From Polytrichum commune (lineage: Eukaryota; Streptophyta; Polytrichopsida; Polytrichales; Polytrichaceae): 64,000 nucleotides of DNA. Where the stretch lies: the NCBI GenBank assembly GCA_950295325.1, contig OX485803.1, positions 47,571,554 to 47,635,553 of the forward strand, read 5' to 3'. The stretch's first letter is position 1. The number at the start of each line of letters is the position of its first letter. Positions 22,741 to 36,020 of this stretch are shown here, one piece after another. Below the pieces are notes generated by a model, which was not told the DNA's origin, searched no databases, and worked only from the letters and a program-made list of their open reading frames with translations. The position numbers were made by a program, and so were the translations under genes.

Positions 22741-24096
22741 TCAAGGACCTAACACATTCAATGAATAATAACCATATATATAAAATGAATAAAGAGTGCA
22801 CACTCTTGCCCTTGTTGTTTTACATGGCCTCCACTTGCACCCACACAATATACCACCGACCACCCTACCAAATAAATACCCACATCACAAAAAATCACAA
22901 CACAAAGCCCTCACCGAACCTCCACACAAAACCACCCCCAAAATATACACACATAATGCTAAGCCTCACATACCTACTACTAAACTACCCCCCCCCCCCC
23001 CTTCGCGCGCGGTAGAAAGCAAACAAACCCCCCATGTAATAACACACCCACCTTCCTCAATGGAGCCAATGCCACAACCCCACAACGAAAAGAGCTACTC
23101 CTCATACAAAGAGATATACCACACAACCACAACTCGGGTGCATCAACATCCTCCCCTCTAATCCCACAACATTCAACCCTCCATCTCCACCACAAAACCA
23201 ACACCTAGAAAATAGCCACATACACCATACTAACATTATCTCAATCACTTTCTACAAAATAAAATGCATCCACCTTAAATACCCAACATAACACAAAGCC
23301 ACCGCATACATTGTTGACCTCCAAACACTTATTAGCGGAGACATACAACCCAACCCTGGACCGCTCACACAAATCCTTAATAGCCTCCCAAAAGTCTTCA
23401 CACAAAGATAAAAACAATACTTTATAGCACACACCCTAAAACTCAAACCTCATACCAACACCTAGAATAACACTTTGCCCCATACTTGGCACAACACACC
23501 CCAACTAACCAACACACAACCCTACCACATCTTCGAAGACACAGCCTCCTACTATCAAGATACCCCCCATACTACAAATTGTATGCCTTCATAATTGCTC
23601 TCAGCCCAGTGCCCCACCAATATAACGCCCAACTCTCCAACCACGATCCTTGATGTCTCACCATACTAGGAAGACTCCAAAACAATGAACCACACCAATA
23701 CACAAGACCCCACCATTTGTCACAAATACTCAACACTCATACAACATAACCCCCCTCACCTATACCCCTACACGAACACATCAACCAAAAGATTGCCCAA
23801 GGAGACCCCGTCACCCAACAAAACCTAGCACAACACTTCCCCCTCGTACCTAAACAACTCCTCCAAAACATTGCCAAGCGCACTAACCAAAACCAATAAT
23901 ATAGACCCAGGAAGAAACCGCCAATACACCACAAACGAGCCCCCACGTGGAGGCATACTAGCCATGATTCACACAAAAAATTCACACCCCTGAGAACATA
24001 ACCAAAATCCCCACCCCAATCCCCATATCACCCTACTTACAAGCTTTCAAAGTATCCAATAAACTGCTAACACCACTCCTCAATCTGAATATATAC

Positions 24097-24513
24097 ATGC
24101 CATTACACCCACACGACATAAACCTTATACCCGATATCATAACCCAAATCACCATCCTAACAAAGCACCACCTTACACACAAAACCATATTAGTAGGTGA
24201 TTTTAACAAATACATCCTCCTACAAGGACATACCCAAGATGGCACACCCCAAGCCCCCACTCATGAAGATAGGGAATGGGCATGTTTTATGCAAACTCTA
24301 ACTCTACACCCAATCCAAAACACTAAAACTCTCTCCCGACAAGGTGGCCACAACTACTCATCCACCAGTCTCATCGACGGATTCTATACCAACACATCAA
24401 ATCACATCAAAATCAAAAACTCATATCACTACCCCGTTGGCCTAGATCTTGGTCCCAACACACTAGTCCAGAAAGTCGATAACCCCACTACACACACCCC
24501 AAGAATTACATAA
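24097..24513 (+). pseudogene. LINE AP-type endonuclease remnant
   Basis: The frame contains MPLHPHDINL (a Y-x-P-P-type strand), ILVGDFNKYI (GDFN active-site segment) and LIDGFYTN (the D-x-F/Y segment preceding the last catalytic pair), in the spacing expected of the C-terminal half of an APE-type endonuclease. The N-terminal half (N and E motifs) is eroded, and the final SDH motif is not evident (SYHYPVGLDL occupies its place). Confidence 0.7.
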
Positions 24514-25268
24514 CCCATACCACCATAAAAGTTCCAAAAAATACTCATCCAATTCCAAGAAACCACCAACCTTGCCACACAAAACACTACACACACCAAA
24601 CCTCCTCCATACATATTGGGAAGAAGCCCAAGAAAAATTTCAAGACATAATCAATACACTAAGCACATGTGTTGAAGAAACGTGTCGTAACACACAAACC
24701 CCCACACACTACCACACATAGCCCGCCAACAAGGAGGTTTCCTCACATGCAAACAATAGAAATTGTGGAAACACCACCTCCAGATCTACCATAGCACCAG
24801 AAAAACAATACACACAACACACTCCACACCACGCGCAAGTTGGCCAAGCCACTTGGATATACAACAAATATACACATTAAAAAATACGGTCGTCCCCCCC
24901 ACCCCCACTAATGACACAATGGTAAGAAAATGGTAAGAAAAGCTCGCTACCATAGGGCACTCAGCAAAAATAAAAGCCCACAAAATCATCATCAAACAAA
25001 CTGCCATCAATTGTAAAAAAACATCGCAAAATATAGGCTCCCACTAAACACCAAGCCCAAAAATATACATAAAAAATTTAAACCATCTACAAATATACAA
25101 GTAAATTGCCTCATAGATACAAACGACAATATCCTCACAAATCCAATAGATATCAATCAAGAAATTCTACAAACACAACAAAGCTCTTCTAGCAAGAAAG
25201 CCCCTTGATGCAATGACCCCGCTAACCACCCTTCAATATGCCAATGCTCAGTCCGGAACTATCCATGG

Positions 25269-25960
25269 TTGGACCAAAATGGATTCATTATTGAAAAACA
25301 AGGCCCCCATAACTCCAAAATATCAAAAAAATTCACTCAAGATGTGTTTAACAACGACCTTAAAAATTTAGCTAGGAGAAAAACTCCAGGACCTAACAAC
25401 ATCCCAAACGAAATCCTCAAGGCCCTCCAACCCTTCTTTCATGACATGCTATTTCTATTCTTCTGGTAATGCTACTACCAAAAAAATAATACCCCGATAT
25501 TGGAAACACAGTAAAACAATAATCCTCTATAAAAAAAAGGACTCACTATTACTCACTAACTACAGACCCATTGCATTGGCAAATACTATATATAAACTCT
25601 ATACTAGTACACTCATTGCCCTCCTCAAAAGATACGGTGAAAAACACAAAATAATACACTTCGGTCAAGAAGGTTTCAGATCCCAAAAAAACATAACTAG
25701 ACAAATTCAAATGATCATAGCAGCACTAGTAAACGCCCACGTAACTAACAACGACATATGCTTTACTTATACTTATATAGACTTTGGAAATGCCTTCATA
25801 TTTATAGACCATGCAAGATTCTTTGCACTAATGGAGGAACTTGGATATCCCCAATACACTATAGCAAGTCAGGGTCAAACTAGAAGTCAACAATACAAAA
25901 ATAGAAGTTGTCTCACGGAAACACCTATAACTTCTAGACATAATTGTCGATTTTTATAAC
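25269..25960 (+). pseudogene. LINE reverse transcriptase remnant
   Basis: Two overlapping frames: first KTPGPNNIPNEILKAL, then a frameshift to WKHSKTIILYKKKDSLLLTN and YRPIALANTIYKLYTS, then FGQEGFRSQKNITRQI and YIDFGNAFIFIDHARFF, which is palm motif A with its Asp. Sequence identity to LINE RTs is lost after LMEELGYPQYTI, before the catalytic ADD motif. Non-functional. Confidence 0.88.
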
Positions 25961-26325
25961 ACCAATTTTTTTGGAAATATAACTTTAATAGCTATCTACA
26001 CATATAAACTATGTTAGAATTGGATTTTAAAACAAGATGTATGCTTTTGAAGTATGTTATCCCTTTGGGCTATAAACATTAACTAATGTGACATTTTATA
26101 GAAATTAATTATGCTTCACCAATAAATAAAGAGGGATTAGAATGGAACTTCAACCCAAAATAAACCATAAAATAATGTTTTTATTAAAAGATTAAAATAA
26201 TCCCACTTCATCTTTTAAACCGTTAATATTTAAAATTATTAGGTCCAACCAAAGTGGTTTGGACCTCTAAATAATAAAAATTTCAAAATCGCATTTTTCT
26301 CCCACCGAAGTGGAACTTGTCATAA

Positions 26326-27820
26326 TCTTTGCTAGCGTCCCTTAACTATCTTTATCATTTCTCAATTCTAGTAAGATTCATGAGCGCTAACCCTTCACAT
26401 TCCATCCATGCAAATGATTAGCTTCCCATACCGTGGACCTCCAGGCCATAGGTGCATGACTAACCCTCCTACACTTGCATTCAGAAACACTCCTCTTAGT
26501 CGGTAGCAATGGTTAGATGTGGACTTCTATCCACATAAATCCAATCCTTACTTCATTATCGCATTTCCGGAGCAATACTATAACAACCCGAACCATACTA
26601 AGATACTATGCCCCCATGTTGGACCAGCGCACATGAAGGCCATGCCGTTCGGCCTTAGGTGGGTTCAACCGACCACGCGGCCTCACTCATATAAGTCTTT
26701 AGGATTTTGAACAAGGTCCCTACCCCACCATCAAGAAACCTTTTGTTTTCTCCTAGGGATTGAGGCCAAGTAGACATTTTCCCTTAGCCGCTTGGGCTAG
26801 AAGCCCCCAACAGCTTTGGACTACCATAACTTCTTTTTAAGATCCTTGGCTCTATCAAATGACCACTCTATCGACATCTAAACTTTGCGTATATGCCGAT
26901 GAACCCCACACTTGCCTCATTTAGGCAAGTATTAAGGAAGTTATGGTTGTTCAAACCTAGGTAGTATCAGGCACCACTCTCATGTCACGGTCTTGCGCAA
27001 ATACCTACACAATGTTTTATTTGTCGACGGCTTCGGCAATTTAGCGCATGGGTCACCTGAGTTGTGAAAGATTGATTTAGGGCACTTACAAAGTAGGGGA
27101 TCTTCCAAATGGTGAATCAATAAGTGAAATTCAAAGGGGCCGCAAGAGCAAGTGGACGCTAGAAGCAAGAGCAGTAGTGTTACAACCCTTACTAGCTTTC
27201 TTTAACTTAGCTTGACCGTTTTTCAACTCTAGGAAGTGCCACGACTGCTAACCTGCACATCCCACGCACATGCATGGTTAGTTCCCAATACCGCGGACCT
27301 CCAAGCTCATGGTTTGGTCAGCAAACCCTCCTACACATGCATTCGAGACTCTCCCCTTAATAGGTAGCCAATGGTTAATGTAGACTTCCATTCATGGAAG
27401 TCCACTCTTAAGTTGATCATCATGTAGCCAAAACAATACTACAACAACCTGGAACAAATTGCCAAGTATGCTCCGGGTGGGAATGGTCGACAAAGCCGAC
27501 TCACCCATATAAGCCTTTAAGACTTTGGGCAGGGTCTCTACCCCACCGTCAAATATTTTTTCCTCTCTTTACAAGAGTTGGGGCCAAGTAGACATTTTCC
27601 CCTAGTCGTTGGGGCTAGAAGCCCTCAACAACTTTAGACCATTATAACTTCTTCTCATAATCTCCGATGCTATCAAGCAACCAATCTATTGACATTGCTT
27701 TTTGCGTAGATGCCGATTGACCTCTGACTTGCCTCATTCAAGAAAGTATTGAGGAAGTTATGCATGTTTAAACCTTGGTAGTCTCAGGCGCCATTCCTAG
27801 GTCATTGTTGTCCTAGGACG
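26326..27820. repeat. pair of about 640-base direct repeats (LTR-like)
   Basis: 26326-26985 and about 27181-27820 are collinear: aactctaggaag/aattctagtaag, ccgcggacctcca, caaaccctcctacac-tgcatt, ggtagc-aatggtta, cgactcacccatataagc, gggccaagtagacattttcc, ttggggctagaagcc and cattcaagaaagtatt-aggaagttatg. They are separated by about 195 unrelated bases. They may be a solo-type LTR pair with lost interior or a tandem duplication. No gag or pol is seen between them. Confidence 0.75.
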
Positions 27821-28109
27821 CTGACCCTAAGCAATGTCCCACTCAAAGTGTCATATCTCTTAGCTCACACCTCCGATTAAAGTGTTATGAGCATTCTAGA
27901 ATCCTGACGTCATAAGCTACTCGTAGCTCATGGCCTTACCCTCGTGACTTCTAGTCTCCGTGAGTGGGAGGTGTTCTCAATGCTTGGGGCCCTCACCTAC
28001 ACTAGGATTACTTGGGCCCTCTCACCAATGGCGCCACAAGTCCTGGGTGTAACTCCAGGGTCCCCCTCGTGCCCATGGTGTTGCGGCCACTTTTCATGGA
28101 GAGGTGTGC

Positions 28110-29450
28110 GATAAGTAAACCATCATGTATGATAGCGGTGAGGTGAGAACTAAAGATAAAAATTGAGAGCGTAGATATAAGTATTTATTAATATTGGGTT
28201 GAGATCAAAGTATTTATAAATACTCACATGATTATTAATGACATTATGCACAAATTCATCAGTTGTCATCTAACATTGGATGGAATGGAATGCAAGGGTA
28301 TTAAGTAGCTAGCAAGAATTCATGTGAAGGGGAACCCCCATCCGGACTATGATGCAATTAAAGGTGGGGAGGGGGGGATCCTTGCCCATACAAACCAATT
28401 ATGCAAATATTTCAAAGTATGCATGTTGTTTTCATATTGTTTATATTTATTCATGAGGTCAAGACAACATTTTGTAAGGCATTCAAGGTTGGTGTGAGGT
28501 TTAACAAGTTATGAGCGTTTCCAATATGATATGGCTATCAAAAGCCAAAATACAAGAATGGCATGTGTTGCATATACAACCATCATCTATTTATTTGCCC
28601 TACTTCTATCATAATTAAATAAATTCAAAGTACCTACTACTCCTTTGTGTGTGTAATTTCTTTAGTGTTTATATGCAAGTTTATGTGATTGTACAATTTC
28701 TAATGATCCTATTCTAGCTATCTTTTACTACTATCCTAAACAAATACACAAGTTCTATGTATCTAATGCTGTTTTTATGTGTGCTTTTTGTGTGCCTATG
28801 TGTCATTTATTTATTTTTTGTACAAACTCTAGTGTTTAGTTAGTTTAAGTATATGAGGAGGGTTTGTTTAGTTTACCATGATAGTTTGGTAGCACATGGT
28901 TTAGAGGTAGTAACAACAACAACGACCGGCGATAGCAGTCAACATTCTCTACTTTCAATGTCGTGTTATAAGGCCGAACTCTTTTATTGTTCAATGTTGT
29001 GTAAGTGGACAACATCATTAACAGATTCAACATGGGTCATTTGCCAATGAAAACCAAGTTTGTTGCCAATATTGGTTGTGTCATGTCTCTAAAATGGCCA
29101 CCTGTAAGATAAAATGTTGCCGAATTGTTTTTTATTATAGAATATCCACAATACAAGTTGGTCAGCTCCTCACAATCATATGCCGCCTTCTAATTTGCCC
29201 ACCCTGGGCACAAAAATGAAGCATGTCATAGCTTGGTGGATAGCACTCCTCACTATGGAGGATGGTGGGTATAGTTTGACTTTGTGAAGGCGACTAACCC
29301 AAATATCATCAAGGTGGCGACTAAATCACCATGTATAAGTCACCCACCGAATTAAAGCGAATGTACCGCCAATTAGGAACCAAAAATAGGTGTATGATTA
29401 AGGAAACAAATTGAATTAGCCTCATTGACCTTACATTGTTTTGGAACAAT
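28110..29450. other. intergenic, no gene recognised
   Basis: AT-rich sequence with unsupported frames of about 60 residues. At 29456-29515 one end of the D-type inverted-repeat element appears (cctgattagtgcatgttatt), with a matching opposite end near 30535-30590. Confidence 0.35.
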
Positions 29451-29717
29451 ACTACATTGATATCCTGATTAGTGCATGTTATTATTTAGAGTTGGGCAGT
29501 GCAATAACGTCTTACTTTGAAGTTTAATTTATACTAACAAAAGTTCAATAGGTTGTTCGGACATTATAGGACATAAACGACTTTGTTTGATCAAATATGA
29601 CATTCTCATTGAAAACAAAATAACATATGATGATATCAAGGAGGCCTTTCTTGCTAAAGAGTAGAACTCTTTCCATCTCTCTATGTAGGATACCCTTCCA
29701 TCTATCTAGGAAGAAAC

Positions 29718-30091
29718 TACACCAAATATGATATTTAGTGTCACCAATTCTAATTGTATCCTCAATACCAATCGTAAACCGATGTATAGTGTTACCAACA
29801 CTAAATGTTAACCCAACATTATTTGTCATTCCTTGTAATTTTGTTGGGGGATTATAGATTTACAGTATTGCAATTATTGTCACTTACCAAGCGCCTTTCC
29901 ATCCAAATACAATTATCCATTCCATTATTTCATCACAAGTTGCTGACAAGAGAAGGTATGGTTTTGGCCAATGGATGAACTCATCCATCATCCATGACAA
30001 TATTTGTAAACTTATTCATAAGAGGAGCCATCCGAAAAGTTACCATAGTGACATTAAATACCATATGACACTAGATATCATATTTAGTGTA
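29718..30091. mobile_element. MITE family A, copy 2
   Basis: Bounded by tacaccaaatatgatattta and ctagatatcatatttagtgta, with TA at both edges. The interior reads as the reverse of the copies at 6531 and 40166: accaatcgtaaaccg, acattatttgtcattccttg, caatta-tgtcacttacc, gttgctgacaagagaagg, ggatgaactcatccatcat and ttattcataagagg. The minus-strand frame through it is not a protein gene. Confidence 0.88.
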
Positions 30092-30169
30092 AATTACCCC
30101 CACCTTAAGAATGTGCATTGTACTTGAAGCAACCATAATGCAAGATCATTGCTACTTACCTACTACATC

Positions 30170-30545
30170 TTGAATCATAGGCTCGCCACTGAAACTGGAC
30201 AATGAACGACTATCTCTATCGCTAGAGATACTCGACTATGCCACTTTTGCTCCTATAACGCATTCGAAAATGAGGCACATCTTTTGTTGGAATGTCCCCT
30301 ATATAACCCCATCATAGAAAAGTTTCCATCATTATTTGAGTACGTAGTTCCAGGGAGCCTCAAGTCTTTCTTTCAATTAGACCACCAAGTTGACATGAGC
30401 CTCTATCTCACGGAGGTTATCACACTCTACCACTATAGAGATTTAGATGGTTTGAAACCATCATGATGTACTTTCAGTCCCCTTAGCCTTTTTCAGCTTC
30501 CTAGACTTTAAAATCAATCTCATTCATTAAATAGTTATAGCTCTA
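30170..30545 (+). mobile_element. LINE 3' end: C-terminal zinc-knuckle segment and tail
   Basis: The plus frame reads YILNHRLATETGQ, then CHFCSYNAFENEAHLLLECP (a C-x2-C...H...C knuckle as in LINE C-termini), PLYNPIIEKFPSLFEYVV, SLKSFFQLDHQVDMSLYLTE and a stop near 30464. The tail ccccttagcctttttcagc recurs near 3290-3310. It is a 5'-truncated insertion. Confidence 0.78.
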
Positions 30546-30599
30546 CGTAACTCTGAATATGAATACGCACTAATTGGGATAATTAGTGCACGCTTGGGT

Positions 30600-32170
30600 C
30601 ACTTAGTGCATTTTACAAATGACATGTGGCATAATACAGGGAACATTGAATTCCTATGAAATAAAAATCATAAAGGAAATTCAATTAATGGAGGGTCCAT
30701 TAAAAGTAGACAATCCCATTATACATAAAGTAGATATGTATATAATGTGGGCCATGAGTTTTTAGTAGAAATAATATAGGGGTTGAAGTTTAGGATTCTA
30801 GGGTTTTTATGAATATATGGGCATGGTTTTTGTCCGTATGCAATGGTATGTATGGACATGGGCCACTTTTTATTACTTAAAAGAAATGGTATTGCCATAG
30901 GAAATATAAGTATGCTAGGGTGCAAACACATAAGTCATTTTGGAGAATAAAGCAATTATAGGGAACCTTTAATTCATGCCTTGGAAGTAAATAACCCCTA
31001 AACAAATACCCCTCCGCTGCATGTGGTGCACAAAAACCATATAGACTGATCCACCCGTGAATCAGTGTAGCAGACCTTGGCACTTGTCATTTGGGTAATA
31101 AAAATGGTGAAAATGGAGGTACAAGGAGGCAAAAGATTGAAACGTAGAAGATAATACCATGGAAGCGCCAAACACTCACCTAATGTCATGTTAGTATGTG
31201 GGAGGAGATTGAGGATTCATTGCTTACTTAGAACCAAACCGGAGGAGAATAATTCACACAACGGGGGCATTAATTCATCTATTTGCTTCAAATGAAACGA
31301 TAAAAACTACCAACTCGATGGGTCCACGTGGTATAGTTGCACAATAGAAATATCATTGCGTTGTATTGTATTGGATGCACTCGTTTTCTTTCATGTAGAA
31401 CAAGGTAGTTTAACTAGGCTCCACCAAAACACGATTCTACGATTTTAAAATGATATAAGAAAACAAACCAATTGCATAAAACCTTCACCTCGAGAAACCA
31501 CTTCAAACACCCCTCTCTACCACCATTTTCAGGTTGGTGCTCGAAATACAACAAGTGGTGAAATTCTTAAAAGAAGGATCTTTGTGAAACCCAATGCATG
31601 TTGTTAGTACTTTGTGGAGTTTGTGCCTATGAAAATACAGGGAGTAAATCTATTGAAAAAATTGCGACACACCTTCATCAAATTGAATTCATGTTATGTT
31701 ATAAAAGACAAATCTTCATCATCATCATTCATAACATGATTCATATCCATAACAATGTTCTATGGGACTGACAAAATTCCACAAAATATCCAAGCATATT
31801 CTCCACGTTCAAATTGAGTGTGGAAAACATCTAAGAATATTTTGTGGAATACTGTCAATCCCACAAAATGTTGTTATGAATCTGAATAATGTTATATTTT
31901 TTTCAATATCATTACTTAAAAAACAACTCTTAAATATTTTTGTCATTTTTCATTATATTACCACCGTACAATATGGTCCGTTAACCAATCCTCATTACAC
32001 GACAAGATCGTAGATGATTCCATAACTTGTGTCTTCCTATTTGAAAAGAAATTCAAAAGTGTTTGGGAAACATGTGATGATAATTTGGTTCAAAATTGGT
32101 AGCTAGTACGGGTGGTAAAGTGTCATTGTGCAGTTGACATCCACTTGACATTGTCAATAGACAATTTGCA
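30600..32170. other. intergenic, no gene recognised
   Basis: AT-rich DNA with short unsupported frames on both strands and no recognised domain or repeat family. Confidence 0.35.
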
Positions 32171-32174
32171 CCCA

Positions 32175-33004
32175 CAAGGTAGATGGGTCTTGAATGGTTA
32201 CATTTTCCAACTAGCCCATTTCTCCTAGGATATGAAATATCTGACTTGTACAAGATGGTTAGCAAATCCAAACTGAGGTTGTAGCCACTTTGCTTATCAT
32301 TCTTTACGCTTATTTGAATATGTCGTTCATTATCTAAGTGAAGATTCTTGTGCTCATTAAATGGTCGTATAAGGCCCTTCAATTGTGTTGACTATCGAGT
32401 TTAGATTGGCTATCATTCATTTTCTGAGCATATAGACCAGTCTCTTTTGAACACATGTCTTTTTGGTGTCCAATCCTTAAGCCACACCTAACCACATACC
32501 ATTCAAATACATGTGTCCAATTAAAGAAAGTAACCGAATAAGGGATGTTTATCTTTTGCAATGACCATAAATAAGAGACATATGTTTCTTATTCGACGTT
32601 ATTGTGGTGTGGGCCCTCCATTAAAGTAGACATGCCTATCCCAGTTACTTAGCTTAATCAAACACCTATACTTGAGTGGTATGTGGTTACGTGTGGCTTC
32701 AAGAACAAATATCATAATAACACGTGTTTACAAGAGATTGACTCAGTGTTCAAAATATCTTAACCATTCTAGGCTCAATAGTCAACATAATTTGGGGAGG
32801 GGGGGGAGTATACGACCATTTAATGAGCACGAGGTTCTTTACTTTGATATTAAGATATCCCCATATGAGCTCCAAAAACTATGAGGAAAGTGGCTATGGC
32901 CTCCATTGGGATTTGCTAACCTCTCATGCTAATCACATGTTTCGTATCCTAGGAGAAGTGGGCAAATTGGAAAAAGTAACCAATTATGACCCATCCACCT
33001 TATT
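32175..33004. mobile_element. foldback element with about 375-base inverted arms (family E)
   Basis: The left arm (32175-32549) and right arm (32629-33004) are reverse complements over their length. Paired blocks include aaggtagatgggtc, cattttccaa, cccatttctcctaggatatga, ggttagcaaatccaaa, ctcattaaatggtcgtat, ttgactatcgag, gaacacatgtctttttggtgt and taaccacataccattcaaat. The spacer is about 80 bases and non-coding; the transcript would form a long hairpin. Single arms of the family lie at 10493-10745 and 43289-43575. Confidence 0.88.
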
Positions 33005-36000
33005 GTTAAGCTCTTGAACTCTGTGGTGTCCAATGCCCAACTGTTAGGTGTCCCGGAAAATGTTGAGTGTGGGAAATGAAGCAAGGATCTCAGTCTCTCA
33101 CCGGTAGAGGGCCTTGATTGTCCTGGGCATGTCCTAACCAATGTTGAACTGCTATATTGTTGAATGCATGGGCATCAAGAATCAACATCAATAATGACAT
33201 CAAAGAACCTCAACCTATAGGTGTCAAAATTGCAAAATCAGCCAAATGTTGACATTTGGTGGGCATGTCAAGGTGAGGGAATCTTTGTATACCTATCTGA
33301 GTTATTTTTTGAACGAATACCATTCTACATCATATTGATACAAAGACGTTTTTACCTACGTATGAAGGTTCTTGCATGATATAAATTTCTGAATTTTATT
33401 GAGAAAAAGATCATTAAACACCTATGCCCAACTAGTATTAAAATTAAAAAAAAGTGAAATCCTCATTATAGATACCAATCCACGTCTGGTCCTAGCCTCC
33501 TTTCCATCTTCAACTCACAAGTTGATGCTCTAACAATTCCTATTCAAAACTTTGTGTATGAATTCATCTTTTCCTAGAAAATATATTGCAATTTCCTGTA
33601 AGTTAAGAATGGTTAGACAAATGTTAACTCTCAAACTGATATTCTAAAAATACATACTTCACTATACATGATTCCCATGGTTCTAAGAGATGTATGTAGA
33701 AGTTCACAAAACCCCTTTATTTGCGAGATGGAATTGTTGCATACAAGTGTGCCTCTAATCCAATTATGTATAAAACTTGTCCCTTACATGTTTATGGTCA
33801 ATTCATTTCAATTATGCTCCACTACAGTAAATTGGGGTGTTTGTAGCAAAAACAAAAAGGTATCATAACAACTTTGAGAAGTCAAACCCATGCTACATAT
33901 ATATCGTAGCTCTCTACGAGCTTGGGCAGAAAATAATTAATTTTAAGGGTGCCTAAATTTTTGGGAAATTAATTTCGTTGAGTGCCCCCCCCCCCCCCAA
34001 AAAAAGAAATAGCATTCAAAGAGTGCCTAAAATCATAATAATGCAAGTGACATTCAGTGGAATCCAACAAAGTAGCATCAAATAACTTCAACAATGTCTT
34101 CACGCGGCATCAATCTCACTAATGGTCTAAAAATAGTACAAGCATGAATTTGCTTCACAAATCAAAATATGTTGCCAAGCAAAATCCTAACGTACAAGTA
34201 CGAGGCAAACTTTAGGGTAAGGAATGTTGGTTAAGGGAGTGTATAGGTTAATCGTAGCCGCCATAGATGAAATAAGGAAAACCATTCATGAATCATAGAA
34301 ATGACTTGGATGAATGTCTAACTTATTTTTAATTATTTTTTGAAACTGCCCAACTTTAGAATAATGTTTTCTAGGTTGCCCAACTTACTTTTGCACTTTA
34401 AATAATTACTAGGCAAAATGGTGCCCAAGATGCTAGAAAACTGCGATAGTGTCTACAGACATTTTCAATGGATGATGACAGATTTGGGCAAACCAACCCA
34501 TACACTCGTTCCTTGCTGGATGCCTAAACCCTTGCCTCCAAGAAACCAGTTTATGGGTTGGTTCGCCCCAGCCGATGATAAGAGGTACATTCATAACATG
34601 TCAACAAAATTACGTCACCATGTGTACTTTAGTTCTTAAAAGCACCATTCCATTTTCTATGTTGTACGCAATAATTTGTAGGAGCACCAAACAAGTACAA
34701 CAATCAAGTCATGCTTGCTCCTAAGGGACTATTTCTACATATATAAAATAATTTACTATGAGGAAAGGAAAATATGGTTCATATATAATAACGGTGATGA
34801 AATATGTGTGTTATGTACTTGAACCTAGGATGAAACATTATTTGAGCCCATGTCTCCCACTCTTTACTTTTGACATTTTACATTGTGCCCCAAATAGAGA
34901 ATTGCAATTGATAAAATGGGTTAATTTCAAGTGACATCATTTTTGACATTTTCCTTTCAAAAACCAAGTCTCCTCAAACATCTCCATAGGGCATGTTGAG
35001 GCCCAACATGGGCTTTTTTCGTACCTTCAAAAACAAAGATTAATAAAATAAAATATGAATTGGAGTGAGTACTTTTTGATGACCTACATTTGTGAATGTT
35101 CACAACATCTACCAAGGGTGACAAGTGAAAACGTTGATTTCTATTGTAGAACTTGGGGGCTGTTATTATTAGTTATTTGTTCACTCCCAAATTGAGGTCA
35201 AAGGTCCCAAATTAGTCTAGTGAACTTGACTTGGATTGTATTAACAACTAACATGTTGCGGGAGGGGGGGGGGGGGTGGTTAGTTTCTATTATTACCCTC
35301 TCAGTGGGTGTTAAGAAACCAAACCAAAAGTTGCAAGATCGTAGTCGTTTGGACTTTGTAGAACATTAACATCTTTACTTGGTAAAAATTACATCATTAG
35401 TAAAAAGATATAGGAATGTGTAACTCTGAATAGTAAGTGACACTAAATATCATGTTTAGGATAGTATTCAAGTTAATCCAATCTTTTAGACGATCCTTAA
35501 TTATGTATGCAATGTGTGATAACAACTAGAAAACATAGTGCAAACACATAACTACGTGGTCACAAATGCATGATTAAAAAAATAAAATACAAGAAAAACA
35601 TAAAAACCGATAAAATCCATAATAATGCCCAAGAGCAAAGTTGTGAGAAGAAGTCACAATATCGAAAGGATTCAGAAGACGTTGTCAACCTCCAGATTTG
35701 TCCATAGTTGGCCAAAATGTCTGGAATCGCCCAAATACTAGTTGAATGTTGAATATTTGGTATTTTGTTGAAATTTTCACTGTCATGACGTTTTCATGAT
35801 ATCGGTATTTGTTATCTAGTGCAAAAGAGCTTTTCTTTTGAATAGATAAGGAACAAATCAGAAATTACGTTCTATTCATGCTAAGAAACCACGGTCCTTT
35901 AAGGGTTTAGGGTTTAGGGCAAGAAACTTGGTTTTCAAACTTTAAAGTTTAAACTTGGTTTACAACTTAACATTACTAGAACTTTTTAACTTTTTAACAA

Positions 36001-36020
36001 TTCTACAACTTGGGTCCTAC
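33005..36020. other. intergenic, no gene recognised
   Basis: It holds poly-C/G tracts (33985-33998, 35265-35276) and an isolated MITE-end sequence (gacactaaatatcatgttta near 35440). Frames of 60-73 residues (for example 34418-34639) match nothing I know and have no splice or start support. Confidence 0.35.

Larger units (their letters stand above)
22150..25970 (+). mobile_element. degenerate LINE-type (non-LTR) retrotransposon, plus strand
   Basis: Plus-strand open pieces occur in LINE order: an ORF1-like stretch (about 22186-22740); a 2A-like SGDIQPNPGP motif (23334-23363); an endonuclease segment with VGDFN and D-x-F-x-TN (24097-24513); and reverse transcriptase fingers/palm (25269-25960). 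The sense strand is strikingly poor in G and rich in A and C, with two runs of 14 C. Stops and frameshifts interrupt every domain. The RT ends before the catalytic xADD motif, so the copy is 3' truncated. Related fragments lie at 37185-37605, with tails at 3193 and 30170. Confidence 0.85.

Noticed and set aside
24786-25010. Minus-strand frames rich in Cys, Val, Trp and Leu across 22-25 kb
   Set aside because: Antisense shadows of the A/C-rich LINE sense strand; hydrophobic look is a composition artefact.
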